DNA from: Arenimonas metalli CF5-1
Lineage (GTDB): Bacteria > Pseudomonadota > Gammaproteobacteria > Xanthomonadales > Xanthomonadaceae
Length of the DNA: 64,000 nt
Reading direction: 5' to 3'
Assembly: GCF_000747155.1 (NCBI RefSeq)
Contig: NZ_AVCK01000011.1
Location: 1 to 64,000 of the forward strand
Part shown: one piece after another, positions 19,184-29,574 of the stretch
How positions within the stretch are numbered: the first letter of the stretch is position 1
Layout of the letters: each line of letters opens with the position of its first letter
Notes under the pieces: generated by a model
What the model was told of the DNA's origin: nothing
Databases searched by the model: none
The model's input: only the letters and a program-made list of their open reading frames with translations
Made by a program: the position numbers and the translations under genes

Positions 19184-20026
19184 ATGACCGACGTCCCCGT
19201 CCTCGAATTCACCGGCGAGCGCTACACGCCCGAGCGCGACCGCGAGATCGCGCAGGAGCACTGGCACCGCTACGCCTTCGCGCGGCCGCTGGCGCCCGGG
19301 CGCCGGGTGCTCGACGCCGCCTGCGGCGAGGGCTACGGCAGCGCGATGATGGCCGCGGCCGGCGCATCGGTGCTGGGCATCGACCTCGGCGCCGACGTGG
19401 TGGCGCATGCGCGGGCGCGCTATGCGGCCGTGCCCGGCGTCGCTTTCGAACAGGCCGACGTGACCGCGCTCGACCACCTGCCCGACGCCAGCTTCGACCT
19501 CGTGCTGAGCTTCGAGACACTCGAGCACGTGCACGAACAGGAGCGCATGCTCGACGGCTTCGCGCGCCTGCTGGCGCCCGGCGGCCTGCTGCTGGTGTCC
19601 ACGCCCGACCGCCACACCTACACCGACCTCACTGGCGTCGAAAACCCGCACCACGTGCGCGAGCTTTACCGGCCGGAATTCGAGGCGATGGTGGCCGCGC
19701 GGTTCCCGGCGCGCCGGCTGTTCGGCCAGAAGCTGCTGTTCACTTCGCTGGTGTGGGCGCTGGACGACGGCGTGTCGCCGCCCCAGCTGGCCAGCCTCGA
19801 CGGCCAGGCGATCCGCCCCGGCATCACCAACGCGCCGATGTACTACGTCGCCGCCTGCGCCCGCGAGGCGTCGGCGCTGGACGCGCTGCCGGCGCTGTCG
19901 GTGCTGGGCGACCAGGCCGAGGGCGTGTACGAGGAATACCGCCGCGAGGTGGCCAACTACCGCCGCGCGATGGCCCACATCGCCCACCTGGAGGCGGAGA
20001 TCCAGCGCCTGAAGTCTCTCGCGTGA
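19184..20026 (+). CDS. Class I SAM-dependent methyltransferase
   Basis: 280 residues. SAM-binding motif I VLDAACGEGYGSAM, motif II LGIDLG, and the post-motif region FDLVLSFETLEHVHEQERML. A charged helix at the C-terminus (about 245-280) may be a short coiled coil. Its place among export and glycosyltransferase genes suggests that it methylates a sugar, possibly as the non-reducing-end cap read by a Wzt C-terminal domain. That link is inference. It begins 9 nt after the previous gene and its stop overlaps the next start. Confidence 0.82.
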   Translation: MTDVPVLEFTGERYTPERDREIAQEHWHRYAFARPLAPGRRVLDAACGEGYGSAMMAAAGASVLGIDLGADVVAHARARYAAVPGVAFEQADVTALDHLPDASFDLVLSFETLEHVHEQERMLDGFARLLAPGGLLLVSTPDRHTYTDLTGVENPHHVRELYRPEFEAMVAARFPARRLFGQKLLFTSLVWALDDGVSPPQLASLDGQAIRPGITNAPMYYVAACAREASALDALPALSVLGDQAEGVYEEYRREVANYRRAMAHIAHLEAEIQRLKSLA

Positions 20027-20928
20027 ACACCTCGCGCGACTGGCCGGCGCTGGGTACCACCGGGTTGCGCGATTTCAGCGCGCGCGACATCGGCGTGGTG
20101 GTGGTCACCTACGCCAGTGCGTCCACCATCGAGGCCTGCCTGTTCCGGCTGCTGGCGGGCCGCGACGTGGCGCGCGTGGTGGTGATCGACAATGCCTCGC
20201 CGGACGACACCGCGGCCATCGTCGAGCGCCTGGCGCGCCGCGACGCGCGCCTGGGCCTGGTGCGCAATCCCGACAACCGCGGCTTCGCCGCCGCCTGCAA
20301 CCAGGGCGCGACGGCGATCTCGCAGCCCTGGGTCGCATTCGTGAACCCGGATGCCTATGTCGAGCGCGACACGCTGTCGCGGCTGGTGGCGCACGCCACC
20401 GCGCGGCCGGGGGCCGGCCTGCTGGGCGTCGAGCTGGTGAGCGAAGAGGGCGAGGTGGACCTGGCCTCGCGCCGGGCCGATCCTTCGCTGCGCGAGCAGG
20501 TGGCCAGCCTCGGCCGCCGCGACGCGCTTTACCTTGGCCACGATCCGGCGCAGGTGGTGCAGCCGGTGGACGCGGTGTCGGGCGCGCTGATGCTGATGCC
20601 GCTCGGCCTGTTCGTGCGCCTGGACGGCTTCGACGAGGGCTACCGCCTGCACGCCGAGGACCTCGACCTTTGCCGCCGCGTGCGCGAGGCCGGCTACGAA
20701 GTGGTGGTGGCCAACGACCTGCGCGTCACCCACGTCCGCGGGGTGTCCAGCCGCAGCAACCCGGTGTGGGTGGAGTGGCACAAGCACCGCGGCCTGTGGC
20801 GCTACTTCCGGAAGTTCGAGGCCGCCGAAACGCCCGGCTGGCTGCAGTCGGCGCTGTGGCTGGCCGTCTGCGGCCACTTCGTGCTGGCGGCCACGCGGGC
20901 CTGGTGGCGGTCGCGCCGGGGTCGCTGA
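20023..20928 (+). CDS. Family 2 glycosyltransferase (rhamnosyltransferase-like)
   Basis: 301 residues from GTG 20023, which overlaps the methyltransferase TGA; the longer upstream frame is a shadow of the preceding genes. Motifs: VVVVTYASASTIEACL, VVIDNASPDDTAAIV, FVNPDAYVERD, and GFDEGYRLHAEDLDLCRR near the acceptor site. This pattern resembles the WbbL/RfbF group. A hydrophobic stretch near the C-terminus (LWLAVCGHFVLAA) may touch the membrane. Last gene of the run that starts at gspE; a hairpin follows. Confidence 0.83.
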   Translation: MNTSRDWPALGTTGLRDFSARDIGVVVVTYASASTIEACLFRLLAGRDVARVVVIDNASPDDTAAIVERLARRDARLGLVRNPDNRGFAAACNQGATAISQPWVAFVNPDAYVERDTLSRLVAHATARPGAGLLGVELVSEEGEVDLASRRADPSLREQVASLGRRDALYLGHDPAQVVQPVDAVSGALMLMPLGLFVRLDGFDEGYRLHAEDLDLCRRVREAGYEVVVANDLRVTHVRGVSSRSNPVWVEWHKHRGLWRYFRKFEAAETPGWLQSALWLAVCGHFVLAATRAWWRSRRGR

Positions 20929-20982
20929 CGGCTATCCGGGCCGCGCGCGGCAAGCGCGATTCGATGGGCCCCTGAAACGGCG

Positions 20983-21002
20983 CGGGCCGCTTGCGCGGCC
21001 CG
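20983..21002. terminator. Hairpin between convergent glycosyltransferase and ettA
   Basis: An 8-bp GC stem (20983-20990 with 20995-21002) with a 4-nt loop lies 54 nt after the glycosyltransferase stop and 28 nt before the ettA stop. There is no T-run. A bidirectional terminator is likely from its position. Confidence 0.5.
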
Positions 21003-21030
21003 TCCGGTCTGCCCTGGCGCGTGCGCCCGG

Positions 21031-22695
<1,665 letters not shown>

Positions 22696-22803
22696 GGCTC
22701 GCTCTCTCTGGCACAGGCCGCGGCGGCGCGGGGCGCGCCGGCCGGGCAGGGGTGGGGCGCGCGGGGAGCCGCGCAGCCGGTCCGGGGGTTCGGAGGACCC
22801 GCA

Positions 22804-22809
22804 AGTATA
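22804..22809 (-). promoter_or_regulatory. Possible -10 of ettA
   Basis: Read on the minus strand this is TATACT, five of six to consensus, about 108 nt before the ettA start. The -35 position would fall inside the left arm of the adjacent palindrome and has a poor sequence (GTACGG). Confidence 0.35.
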
Positions 22810-22821
22810 AACGCCGCGGCT

Positions 22822-22914
22822 AAAAGCCGTACCGGGTTCATTTTCATCCTCGGTGAGACTGCGGCCGGCCCGGCCTGTCTCACCGAGGATGAAAATGAAC
22901 CCGGTACGGCTTTT
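22822..22914. repeat. Perfect 38-bp inverted repeat between ettA and glyA
   Basis: The left arm 22822-22859 and right arm 22877-22914 are exact reverse complements, with a 17-nt GC-rich spacer (22860-22876). The right arm runs straight into a T-tract (22911-22917). The element lies upstream of both divergent genes, so it does not end either transcript. It could be a mobile palindromic repeat or a structure that insulates or controls the two promoters. It shares AA-n-TGAACCCG and a T-tract with the repeat at 26303. Confidence 0.9.
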
Positions 22915-22915
22915 T

Positions 22916-22944
22916 TTGCGGCAAGTGCCTGCCGGGGCTACAAT
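22916..22944 (+). promoter_or_regulatory. Promoter of glyA
   Basis: TTGCGG (22916-22921), a 17-bp spacer and TACAAT (22939-22944). Transcription would start near 22951, giving a leader of about 24 nt before the ATG at 22975. The -35 begins 2 nt after the right arm of the 38-bp palindrome. Confidence 0.6.
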
Positions 22945-22974
22945 TTCGGGACCCCGCCGCCTGGAACGCCCCGA

Positions 22975-24225
22975 ATGTTTGCCAAGGATATGCAGATCGC
23001 TGGTTATGACGACGCCCTGGCCAAGGCCATCGCCCAGGAGCTCCAGCGGCAGGAGGACCATGTCGAGCTGATCGCCTCCGAGAACTACGCCAGCCCGCGC
23101 GTGCTCGAGGCCCAGGGCAGCGTGCTGACCAACAAGTACGCCGAGGGTTACCCGGGCAAGCGCTATTACGGCGGCTGCGAGTACGTGGACATCGCCGAGA
23201 AGCTCGCGATCGAGCGCGTGAAGCAGCTGTTCGGCGCCGACTACGCCAACGTCCAGCCGCACTCCGGCTCCTCGGCCAACATCGCCGTCTACATGGCCCT
23301 GCTGCAGCCGGGCGACACCGTGCTCGGCATGAGCCTGGCCCACGGCGGCCACCTCACCCACGGCGCCAAGGTCAACTTCTCCGGCAAGAGCTACCACGCC
23401 GTGCAATACGGCGTGGACGAGAACGGCCTGATCGACTACGACGAAGTGCAGCGCCTCGCCACCGAGCACAAGCCGAAGATGGTCGTGGCCGGCTTCAGCG
23501 CGTATTCGCAGGTCGTCGACTGGGCGCGCATGGCTGACATCGCGAAGTCCGTCGGCGCCTACTTCTTCGTCGACATGGCCCACGTCGCCGGCCTCGTCGC
23601 CGCCGGCCTGTACCCGAACCCGGTGCCGCATGCCGACGTCGTCACCTCCACCACCCACAAGACCCTGCGCGGCCCGCGCGGCGGCATCATCCTGGCCAAG
23701 GCCAACGAAGAGCTGGAGAAGAAGTTCCAGTCGCTCGTGTTCCCCGGTACCCAGGGCGGCCCGCTGATGCACGTGATCGCGGCCAAGGCCGTGGCCTTCA
23801 AGGAAGCGCTGGAGCCGGGCTTCAAGGACTACCAGGCGCAGGTGGTCAGGAACGCGCAGGCGATGGCGAAGACGATCATGGGACGTGGCTATAAGGTCGT
23901 CTCCGGCGGCACGCAGAATCACCTCATGCTGATCGACCTGATCGGCCGCGACGTCAGCGGCAAGGACGCCGAGGCCGCGCTGGGCGCCGCCCACATCACC
24001 GTGAACAAGAACTCGGTGCCGAACGACCCGCGCTCGCCCTTCGTCACCTCGGGCCTGCGCATCGGCACCCCGGCGGTGACCACGCGCGGCTACAAGGAAG
24101 CGGAGTGCGTGGCGCTGGCGAACTGGATCTGCGACGTGCTCGATGCGCCCGCCGACCAGGCCGTCATCGCCCGCGTGCGCGAGGCCGTCACCGCCCAGTG
24201 CCGCGCCCTCCCGGTGTACGGCTGA
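22975..24225 (+). CDS. glyA: Serine hydroxymethyltransferase
   Basis: 416 residues. Converts serine and tetrahydrofolate to glycine and methylene-THF. The PLP lysine is Lys229 in [13 protein letters not shown], the same number as in E. coli GlyA. Other family blocks: [35 protein letters not shown]. The reading frame extends upstream through the intergenic repeat, but [12 protein letters not shown] at 22975 is the conserved start. nrdR follows after 4 nt. Confidence 0.98.
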   Translation: MFAKDMQIAGYDDALAKAIAQELQRQEDHVELIASENYASPRVLEAQGSVLTNKYAEGYPGKRYYGGCEYVDIAEKLAIERVKQLFGADYANVQPHSGSSANIAVYMALLQPGDTVLGMSLAHGGHLTHGAKVNFSGKSYHAVQYGVDENGLIDYDEVQRLATEHKPKMVVAGFSAYSQVVDWARMADIAKSVGAYFFVDMAHVAGLVAAGLYPNPVPHADVVTSTTHKTLRGPRGGIILAKANEELEKKFQSLVFPGTQGGPLMHVIAAKAVAFKEALEPGFKDYQAQVVRNAQAMAKTIMGRGYKVVSGGTQNHLMLIDLIGRDVSGKDAEAALGAAHITVNKNSVPNDPRSPFVTSGLRIGTPAVTTRGYKEAECVALANWICDVLDAPADQAVIARVREAVTAQCRALPVYG

Positions 24226-24229
24226 CCGG

Positions 24230-24745
24230 ATGCACTGCCCCTTCTGCCAGCACGAAGACACCCGCGTGATCGACTCGCGCGTGTCCGAGGACGGGTCCAC
24301 CATCCGGCGCCGGCGCGAGTGCGAGCAGTGCAACGAGCGTTTCAACACCTTCGAAGTGGCCGAGCTGAAGCTGCCGGCCATCGTCAAGAGCGACGGCCGC
24401 CGCGAGGCCTTCGACGAGCGCAAGCTGCGCACCAGCTTCGACCGCGCGCTGCAGAAGCGCCCGGTCTCGGCCGAGCAGATCGATGGCGCCGTGCGCAACG
24501 TCGTGCACGCGCTTCGCCTCACCGGCGAGCGCGAGCTGCCCTCGCTGCGCGTCGGCGAGTTCGTGATGGCCGAACTCAAGCAGCTCGACCAGGTGGCCTA
24601 CGTCCGCTTCGCCTCGGTGTACCGGAAGTTCGAGGACGTGCAGGCCTTCCGCGAGGAAATCGAGCGCCTCGAGCGCGACCTGCCTGGCCTCGAGGGCCTG
24701 CAGCTGCCCCTGCTGGACGCGGTGGTGGGCAAGGCCAAGCGTTGA
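24230..24745 (+). CDS. nrdR: Transcriptional repressor NrdR
   Basis: 171 residues. N-terminal zinc ribbon with CPFC and CEQC pairs, then an ATP-cone domain (about 49-139, [19 protein letters not shown]). NrdR senses ATP/dATP and represses ribonucleotide reductase genes by binding NrdR boxes. ATG 24230 begins 4 nt after glyA, a common arrangement in gammaproteobacteria where nrdR leads into the rib genes. Confidence 0.96.
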   Translation: MHCPFCQHEDTRVIDSRVSEDGSTIRRRRECEQCNERFNTFEVAELKLPAIVKSDGRREAFDERKLRTSFDRALQKRPVSAEQIDGAVRNVVHALRLTGERELPSLRVGEFVMAELKQLDQVAYVRFASVYRKFEDVQAFREEIERLERDLPGLEGLQLPLLDAVVGKAKR

Positions 24746-24750
24746 CGGCC

Positions 24751-25215
24751 GTGGCCATCCGCTTCCTCGCCGACGTGCCCGGCCACGCCGACACGCTCGC
24801 CGGGTGGCACCACGCGCAGTGGTCGCATCTCTACGAACGCTGGACGCTGGAGCAGACGCGCGACGAGCTGCGCGACCACGCCACCCGCCGCGCGCGGCCG
24901 ACCACGCTGGTGGCGATTGATGGCGACGCCCTGCTGGGTTCGGTGAGCCTGGTCGACGAAGACGCGCCCGAGCTGCGCGACCAGGGCGATGCCTGGCTGG
25001 CCAGCCTCTACGTCGTGCCCGAGGCCCGCGGCACCGGGCTGGGCAAGCAGCTGGTGCAGGCGCTGGTGGGTTTCGCGGCGGGGCAGGGCGTCGCGCGCCT
25101 CTGGCTGTTCACGCCCGAACACGCCGGTTTCTACGAACGCCTCGGCTGGCGCCCGCAGGGCCAGGCGATGCTGCGCGGCACCCGCGTGCAATTGATGGAT
25201 ATCCTTCCCGAATGA
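24751..25215 (+). CDS. GNAT-family N-acetyltransferase
   Basis: 154 residues from GTG 24751; TTG 24742, overlapping the nrdR stop, is an alternative. The acetyl-CoA binding region is SLYVVPEARGTGLGKQLV, with HAGFYERLGWRP at the C-terminal end of the fold. The substrate is unknown. It sits between nrdR and ribD and overlaps the ribD start by 4 nt, so it is probably in the same transcript. Confidence 0.85.
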   Translation: MAIRFLADVPGHADTLAGWHHAQWSHLYERWTLEQTRDELRDHATRRARPTTLVAIDGDALLGSVSLVDEDAPELRDQGDAWLASLYVVPEARGTGLGKQLVQALVGFAAGQGVARLWLFTPEHAGFYERLGWRPQGQAMLRGTRVQLMDILPE

Positions 25216-26300
25216 CCGAATTCTCCGCCCGCGACCACGCCCACATGGCCCGCGCCCTGCAGCTGGCCGAACGCGCCGCGTTTACCACGCAGCCCAACCC
25301 GATGGTCGGCTGCGTCATCGCCGATGGCGACGTGGTGCTGGGCGAGGGCTGGCACGTGCGCGCCGGCGAGCCGCACGCCGAAGTGCATGCGCTGCGCGCC
25401 GCCGCCGGCCGCGCCCGCGGCGCCACCGCCTACGTCACGCTCGAGCCCTGCGCCCACCACGGCCGCACGCCGCCCTGCGCCGATGCGCTGGTGGCGGCGG
25501 GCGTCACCCGCGTCGTCGCCGCCTGCCGCGATCCCTACCACCAGGTATCCGGCCAGGGCTTCGCCAAGCTGCAGGCCGCGGGCATCACCGTCGAATACGG
25601 GCTGATGGAAGCTGCCGCGCGCCACCTCAACCGCGGCTTCTTCTCGCGCATGGAGCGCGGCCGGCCCTGGGTACGCGTGAAGCTGGGCATGAGCCTGGAC
25701 GGCCGCACCGCACTGGCCAGCGGCGAATCGAAGTGGATCACCTCCGAGGCCGCGCGCGCCGACGTGATGCGCTGGCGCGCCCGTGCCGGCGCGATCATGA
25801 CCGGCATCGCCACCGTGCTGGCCGATGACCCGCGGCTGACCGTGCGCCTGCCCGGGGGCGAGGACTTCGTGCCGCCGCTGCGCGTGGTGCTGGACGAGCG
25901 CGGCCGGCTGCCGGCGCTGTCGCAGGTGCTCACCGACGGGCTCGCGCCGACGCTGGTGGTGCATGGCGAGGACGTGGTGCCCGACTACGACGACGAGGTG
26001 CGCGCCTTCGCGGTGCGTCGCGTCGACGGCGGCCTCGATCTGTCGGCCGTGCTGTCCCAGCTGGCCCAGCGCGGCGTCAACGAACTGCAGGTCGAGGCCG
26101 GCGCCACGCTCAGCGGCGCCCTGCTGAAGGCCGGGCTGGTCGACGAGCTGCTGCTGTACGTTGCGCCGGTGCTGCTGGGCGAACGCGCCCGCCCCCTGTT
26201 CGCCGGCATCGACCCGGCGACGATGGCCGAGCGCATCGGCCTGAAGCTGGTCGAGACCCGCCAGGTAGGCCCCGACCTCCGCCTCCTGCTGGCGCCCTGA
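25212..26300 (+). CDS. ribD: Bifunctional riboflavin biosynthesis deaminase/reductase RibD
   Basis: 362 residues. The N-terminal cytidine-deaminase-like domain (1 to about 145) has zinc motif HAEVHALR and PCAHHGRTPPC. The C-terminal reductase domain (about 150-360) has KLGMSLDGRTALASGESKWIT and EAGATLSGALL. It carries out steps 2 and 3 of riboflavin synthesis from the GTP cyclohydrolase II product. First of ribD-ribE-ribB. Confidence 0.97.
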   Translation: MTEFSARDHAHMARALQLAERAAFTTQPNPMVGCVIADGDVVLGEGWHVRAGEPHAEVHALRAAAGRARGATAYVTLEPCAHHGRTPPCADALVAAGVTRVVAACRDPYHQVSGQGFAKLQAAGITVEYGLMEAAARHLNRGFFSRMERGRPWVRVKLGMSLDGRTALASGESKWITSEAARADVMRWRARAGAIMTGIATVLADDPRLTVRLPGGEDFVPPLRVVLDERGRLPALSQVLTDGLAPTLVVHGEDVVPDYDDEVRAFAVRRVDGGLDLSAVLSQLAQRGVNELQVEAGATLSGALLKAGLVDELLLYVAPVLLGERARPLFAGIDPATMAERIGLKLVETRQVGPDLRLLLAP

Positions 26301-26302
26301 AG

Positions 26303-26354
26303 AACGGAGTCAGGTTCACTTCCTGTTCGCGGGAAGTGAACCCGACCCCGTTTT
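26303..26354. repeat. Imperfect inverted repeat after ribD, terminator-like
   Basis: Arms 26303-26323 and 26332-26352 pair over 21 positions with two mismatches and an 8-nt loop, and a T-run follows (26351-26354). It begins 2 nt after the ribD stop and could end or attenuate the transcript before ribE. The motif AAGTGAACCCG plus T-run resembles the right arm of the 38-bp palindrome at 22822. Confidence 0.7.
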
Positions 26355-26421
26355 CCGATGGCCGCAACCCAGCGTTCCCGCCCCGGCCACCGCTGCTGAC
26401 GCGGTTTTCGCCCCCGGGGCT

Positions 26422-26427
26422 TACAAT
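26422..26427 (+). promoter_or_regulatory. Possible -10 of ribE (TACAAT)
   Basis: TACAAT lies 27 nt upstream of the ribE ATG. The best -35 (CTGACG, 26396-26401) is 20 bp away, longer than ideal. Only about 100 nt separate the repeat and ribE, and no FMN-riboswitch-like conserved core is visible. Confidence 0.35.
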
Positions 26428-26454
26428 GACGGCCCTTTTCCCGGGTTTCTCGGC

Positions 26455-27060
26455 ATGTTCACTGGCTTGATCCAATCCGTCGGCCGCCTGATGGCGCGCG
26501 AGGTCCGCGGCGGCGACCAGCGCCTGCGCATCGGCTGGGGCGGCATGCCGTCCGGTGACATCGAACTGGGCGAGTCCATCGCCGTCAGCGGCTGCTGCCT
26601 CACGGTCGTCGAATGGGACGCCGAAGGCTGGTTCGCCGACGTGTCGAACGAGACGCTGGCGCTGACCACGCTGGGCGCGCTGCCGGTGGGTGCCGCGGTG
26701 AACCTCGAGCGTTCGCTGCTGCCCACCGATCGCCTCGGCGGCCACCTGGTCTCCGGCCACGTGGATGCCATCGGCACCGTCGAGAAAGTCTGGGACGACG
26801 GCCGCAGCCAGCGCTGGCGCTTCGCCGCGCCGAAGTCCGTGCTGCGCTACGTCGCCAACAAGGGCTCGATCGCGGTGGACGGCACCAGCCTCACCGTCAA
26901 CGCCGTCGACGACGCCGGCTTCGAGGTGAACCTGGTGCCGCACACCGTCGCCCACACCGCCTTCGGCGAAACCGCCGTCGGCGCCGCCGTCAACCTCGAG
27001 GTCGATACCGTGGCCCGCTACGTCGAGCGCCTGCTGGCGACTCGCGAGGAATCGAAATGA
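26455..27060 (+). CDS. ribE: Riboflavin synthase, alpha subunit
   Basis: 201 residues made of two homologous lumazine-binding repeats. The first begins MFTGLIQSVGRL and includes SIAVSGCCLTVV. The second starts at GGHLVSGHVDAIGTV and includes SIAVDGTSLTVN. It dismutates two 6,7-dimethyl-8-ribityllumazine molecules to riboflavin. The stop overlaps the ribB start (ATGA). Confidence 0.97.
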   Translation: MFTGLIQSVGRLMAREVRGGDQRLRIGWGGMPSGDIELGESIAVSGCCLTVVEWDAEGWFADVSNETLALTTLGALPVGAAVNLERSLLPTDRLGGHLVSGHVDAIGTVEKVWDDGRSQRWRFAAPKSVLRYVANKGSIAVDGTSLTVNAVDDAGFEVNLVPHTVAHTAFGETAVGAAVNLEVDTVARYVERLLATREESK

Positions 27061-28145
27061 GCTTCGCCACCGTCCCCGAACTGCTCGAGGAAATCCGCCA
27101 GGGCCGCATGGTCGTGATCGTCGACGACGAGGACCGCGAGAACGAAGGCGACCTGATCATGGCCGCCGAGCTGGTGAAGCCGTCCGACATCAACTTCATG
27201 GTCACGCACGCGCGCGGCCTGGTCTGCCTGTCGCTGACGCGCGAGCGCTGCCGCCAGCTGGACCTGGGCCCGATGGTGCGCGACAACAACTCGCCGTACC
27301 ACACCAATTTCACCGTCAGCATCGAGGCCGCGGAGGGCGTCACCACCGGCATCAGCGCCTACGACCGCGCGCACACCATCCGCACCGCGGTGCGGCCCGA
27401 CGCGAAGGCCGAGCACCTGACCCAGCCCGGCCACATCTTCCCGCTGATGGCCCAGCCCGGCGGCGTGCTCACGCGCAGCGGCCACACCGAGGCGGCCAGC
27501 GACCTGTCGCTGCTGGCGGGCCTGGAGCCGGCCGGCGTGCTGGTCGAAATCCTGAATCCCGATGGCTCGATGGCGCGCCGCCCCGAGCTCGAGGCGTTCG
27601 CGAAGGAGCACGGCCTGAAGATCGGCTCGATCGAGGAGCTGATCCGGTATCGCCTGGAAACCGAGCACACCGTCGAGCGCGTCGACGAGCGCGCCATCGA
27701 GACCGCGCACGGTCCGTTCAGGCTGGTGACCTACCGCGACCGCGTCACGCACGACCTGCATTTCGCGCTGGTGCACGGCCAGCCAACGGCCGCGACGCCG
27801 ACCCTGGTGCGCGTGCACGTCAAGAATCCGCTGTCGGACGTGCTGCAGTGGCGCCGCGCCGATTTCGGCGTCAGCGTCAACGATGCGCTCGCCGCCGTGG
27901 CGAAGGCGGGCGAGGGCGTGGTGGTGGTGCTGGCCGAGCCGGTGTCGCCCGCCGACCTGCTGGCGCGCATCACCGAAGCCGACACCGTCGAAACGCCGAA
28001 GACCCGCGAATGGCGCCGCAACGGCGCCGGTGCGCAGATCCTGGCCGACCTCGGCCTGGGCAAGCTGCGCGTGCTGGGCACGCCGCGGCGGCAGGTGGGC
28101 CTGGCCGGCTACGGCCTCGAAGTCGTCGAGTTCGTCGCGCCCTGA
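27057..28145 (+). CDS. ribB: 3,4-dihydroxy-2-butanone 4-phosphate synthase with degenerate GTP cyclohydrolase II domain (RibB-X type)
   Basis: 362 residues. The DHBP synthase domain (1 to about 205) has the acidic active-site loop DDEDRENEGDLIMAAE and the HTEAASDL region. The remaining part aligns in position with RibA (THDLHFALVHG). It lacks the C-x10-C-x-C zinc ligands of GTP cyclohydrolase II: the stretch that should carry them reads VRVHVKNPLSDVLQWRR, with no cysteine. It is therefore probably a RibB-X hybrid with only DHBP synthase activity, and a true RibA would be needed elsewhere. Start 27057 overlaps the ribE stop. Confidence 0.9.
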   Translation: MSFATVPELLEEIRQGRMVVIVDDEDRENEGDLIMAAELVKPSDINFMVTHARGLVCLSLTRERCRQLDLGPMVRDNNSPYHTNFTVSIEAAEGVTTGISAYDRAHTIRTAVRPDAKAEHLTQPGHIFPLMAQPGGVLTRSGHTEAASDLSLLAGLEPAGVLVEILNPDGSMARRPELEAFAKEHGLKIGSIEELIRYRLETEHTVERVDERAIETAHGPFRLVTYRDRVTHDLHFALVHGQPTAATPTLVRVHVKNPLSDVLQWRRADFGVSVNDALAAVAKAGEGVVVVLAEPVSPADLLARITEADTVETPKTREWRRNGAGAQILADLGLGKLRVLGTPRRQVGLAGYGLEVVEFVAP

Positions 28146-28299
28146 TCGCCGCGCGCCCGGGCCCGCTCGCGTCGCCGCGATGACGGCCCGCGATGGCTGA
28201 GCCGCGGGCGCGGCCTTTCCCGACGCCGCGTCGGGTGGAATGCGTGCGCGGCTTCGTGCCGTCCCCGGCGAGACTCCTGGCCAACGACCGGGGGAACGC

Positions 28300-29574
28300 A
28301 TGGAGCAGCGCCTGTTCCGAGAGGAAGTCCTGCAAGCACGGCAGTCCGGCGGACCCGGCGGCATCGTGCTCGCGCAGTCGGTTCCGCTGTGGCTGGTGAC
28401 GGCGCTGGCCGCGGCCTGTGCCCTGGCCGTGGTCCTGTTCCTGGCGCTGGCGGACTACACGCGGCGCACGCGCGTGACCGGGCAACTCGTGCCCAGCCTG
28501 GGGCTGGCCACCGTCGTGGCGCCGGTGGGCGGCATCCTGTCGGACGTGCGCGTGGCGGAAGGCGAGGGCGTGGCTGCGGGCGACGTCCTGGCGGTGCTGG
28601 CGGCACCCCGCGCCACGCTCGCCGGCGGCGACACGTCGCGGGCGGTGCAGGCGACCCTGGCGCGACGCCAGCGCGGCATCGCACTTGGCCACGCCTCGCA
28701 GCGCGCCCTGCTGGTCGCGCAGCAGGACGGGCTGAGGGGGCAGAAGACCCTGCTCGACGCCGAGTCGGCGCAGCTGGCCGAGGGGCTGGCGACGCGGCGC
28801 GCGCAGCACCGTCTGGCGAACGAGACGCTGGCGCGTTTCCGGCAGCTGCGCGCCCGCCAGTTCGTCACCGAGCTGCAGGTCCAGCAGCAGGCGTCGGCCG
28901 CGCTGGAGCAGGCGGCGGCCCTGCAGTCGCTTGAGCGCGAGGCACTGGCGCTGCGCCGCCAGGTCGCGCGGATCGACCAGGAGCTGGCGGAAATCCCGAT
29001 GCGGCTGGCCCAACTCGAGGCGACCGGCGCGCGCGATGACGCGGCGCTGTCCCAGGAAGCGCTGGAGGCGGAGGCCCGCGCGCAGTCGGTGCTCCATGCC
29101 CCGATCGACGGCGTGGTCACCGCGCGGCTGGGGCAGTCGGGTCAATCGGTGCAGGCGGGGCAGCCGGTGCTGAGCCTGATGCCGGCGGGCGGCGCACTGG
29201 AGGCGCACCTGCTCGTCCCCAGTCGCGCCGTCGGCTTCATCGCGCCCGGTGACGAAGTGCTGTTGCGTTACCAGGCCTTTCCGTACCAGAAGTTCGGCCA
29301 CCACGCGGGCCGCGTGCTGCGCGTCTCGCGCAGCGCCCTCGGCGCCGCGGAGCTGGTGGCGCTGGGCGGCAGCGGCCAGGCCGCGGAGCCGGTCTATCGG
29401 GTCGTGGTGGCGCTGCCGCGGCCGACCGTGCGGGCCTGCGGCCGCGACGAGGCGCTGAAGCCGGGCATGCTGCTGGACGCCGACATCCTTGGCGAGCGGC
29501 GCGCGCTGTGGGAGTGGGTCCTCGCGCCGCTGTTCGCGCTCGATGGCCGCCTCGGACGCGGGGCGGCGCCGTGA
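28300..29574 (+). CDS. HlyD-family membrane fusion protein of a peptide exporter
   Basis: 424 residues from ATG 28300, preceded by a purine-rich GGGGGA site; the frame extends to 28240. One membrane helix (about 29-50) follows a short cytoplasmic tail starting MEQRLFREEVLQARQ, the pattern of bacteriocin/colicin V secretion adaptors. Next come a lipoyl half (VVAPVGGILSDVRVAEGEGV), long alpha hairpin (about 120-255), second lipoyl half (LHAPIDGVVTARLGQSG) and beta-barrel. The C-terminus overlaps the exporter gene by 4 nt. It interrupts the rib cluster: it lies 154 nt after ribB, a gap with one 7-bp hairpin (28219-28235) and no obvious promoter. Confidence 0.9.
   Translation: MEQRLFREEVLQARQSGGPGGIVLAQSVPLWLVTALAAACALAVVLFLALADYTRRTRVTGQLVPSLGLATVVAPVGGILSDVRVAEGEGVAAGDVLAVLAAPRATLAGGDTSRAVQATLARRQRGIALGHASQRALLVAQQDGLRGQKTLLDAESAQLAEGLATRRAQHRLANETLARFRQLRARQFVTELQVQQQASAALEQAAALQSLEREALALRRQVARIDQELAEIPMRLAQLEATGARDDAALSQEALEAEARAQSVLHAPIDGVVTARLGQSGQSVQAGQPVLSLMPAGGALEAHLLVPSRAVGFIAPGDEVLLRYQAFPYQKFGHHAGRVLRVSRSALGAAELVALGGSGQAAEPVYRVVVALPRPTVRACGRDEALKPGMLLDADILGERRALWEWVLAPLFALDGRLGRGAAP

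Noticed and set aside
22855-22974. N-terminal extension of glyA through the upstream palindrome
   Set aside because: The frame is open, but it would run through an intergenic repeat and the promoter; the conserved SHMT start is at 22975.
26303-26454. FMN riboswitch upstream of ribE
   Set aside because: The gap is only about 150 nt, half of it taken by an inverted repeat, and none of the conserved FMN-aptamer core is visible.
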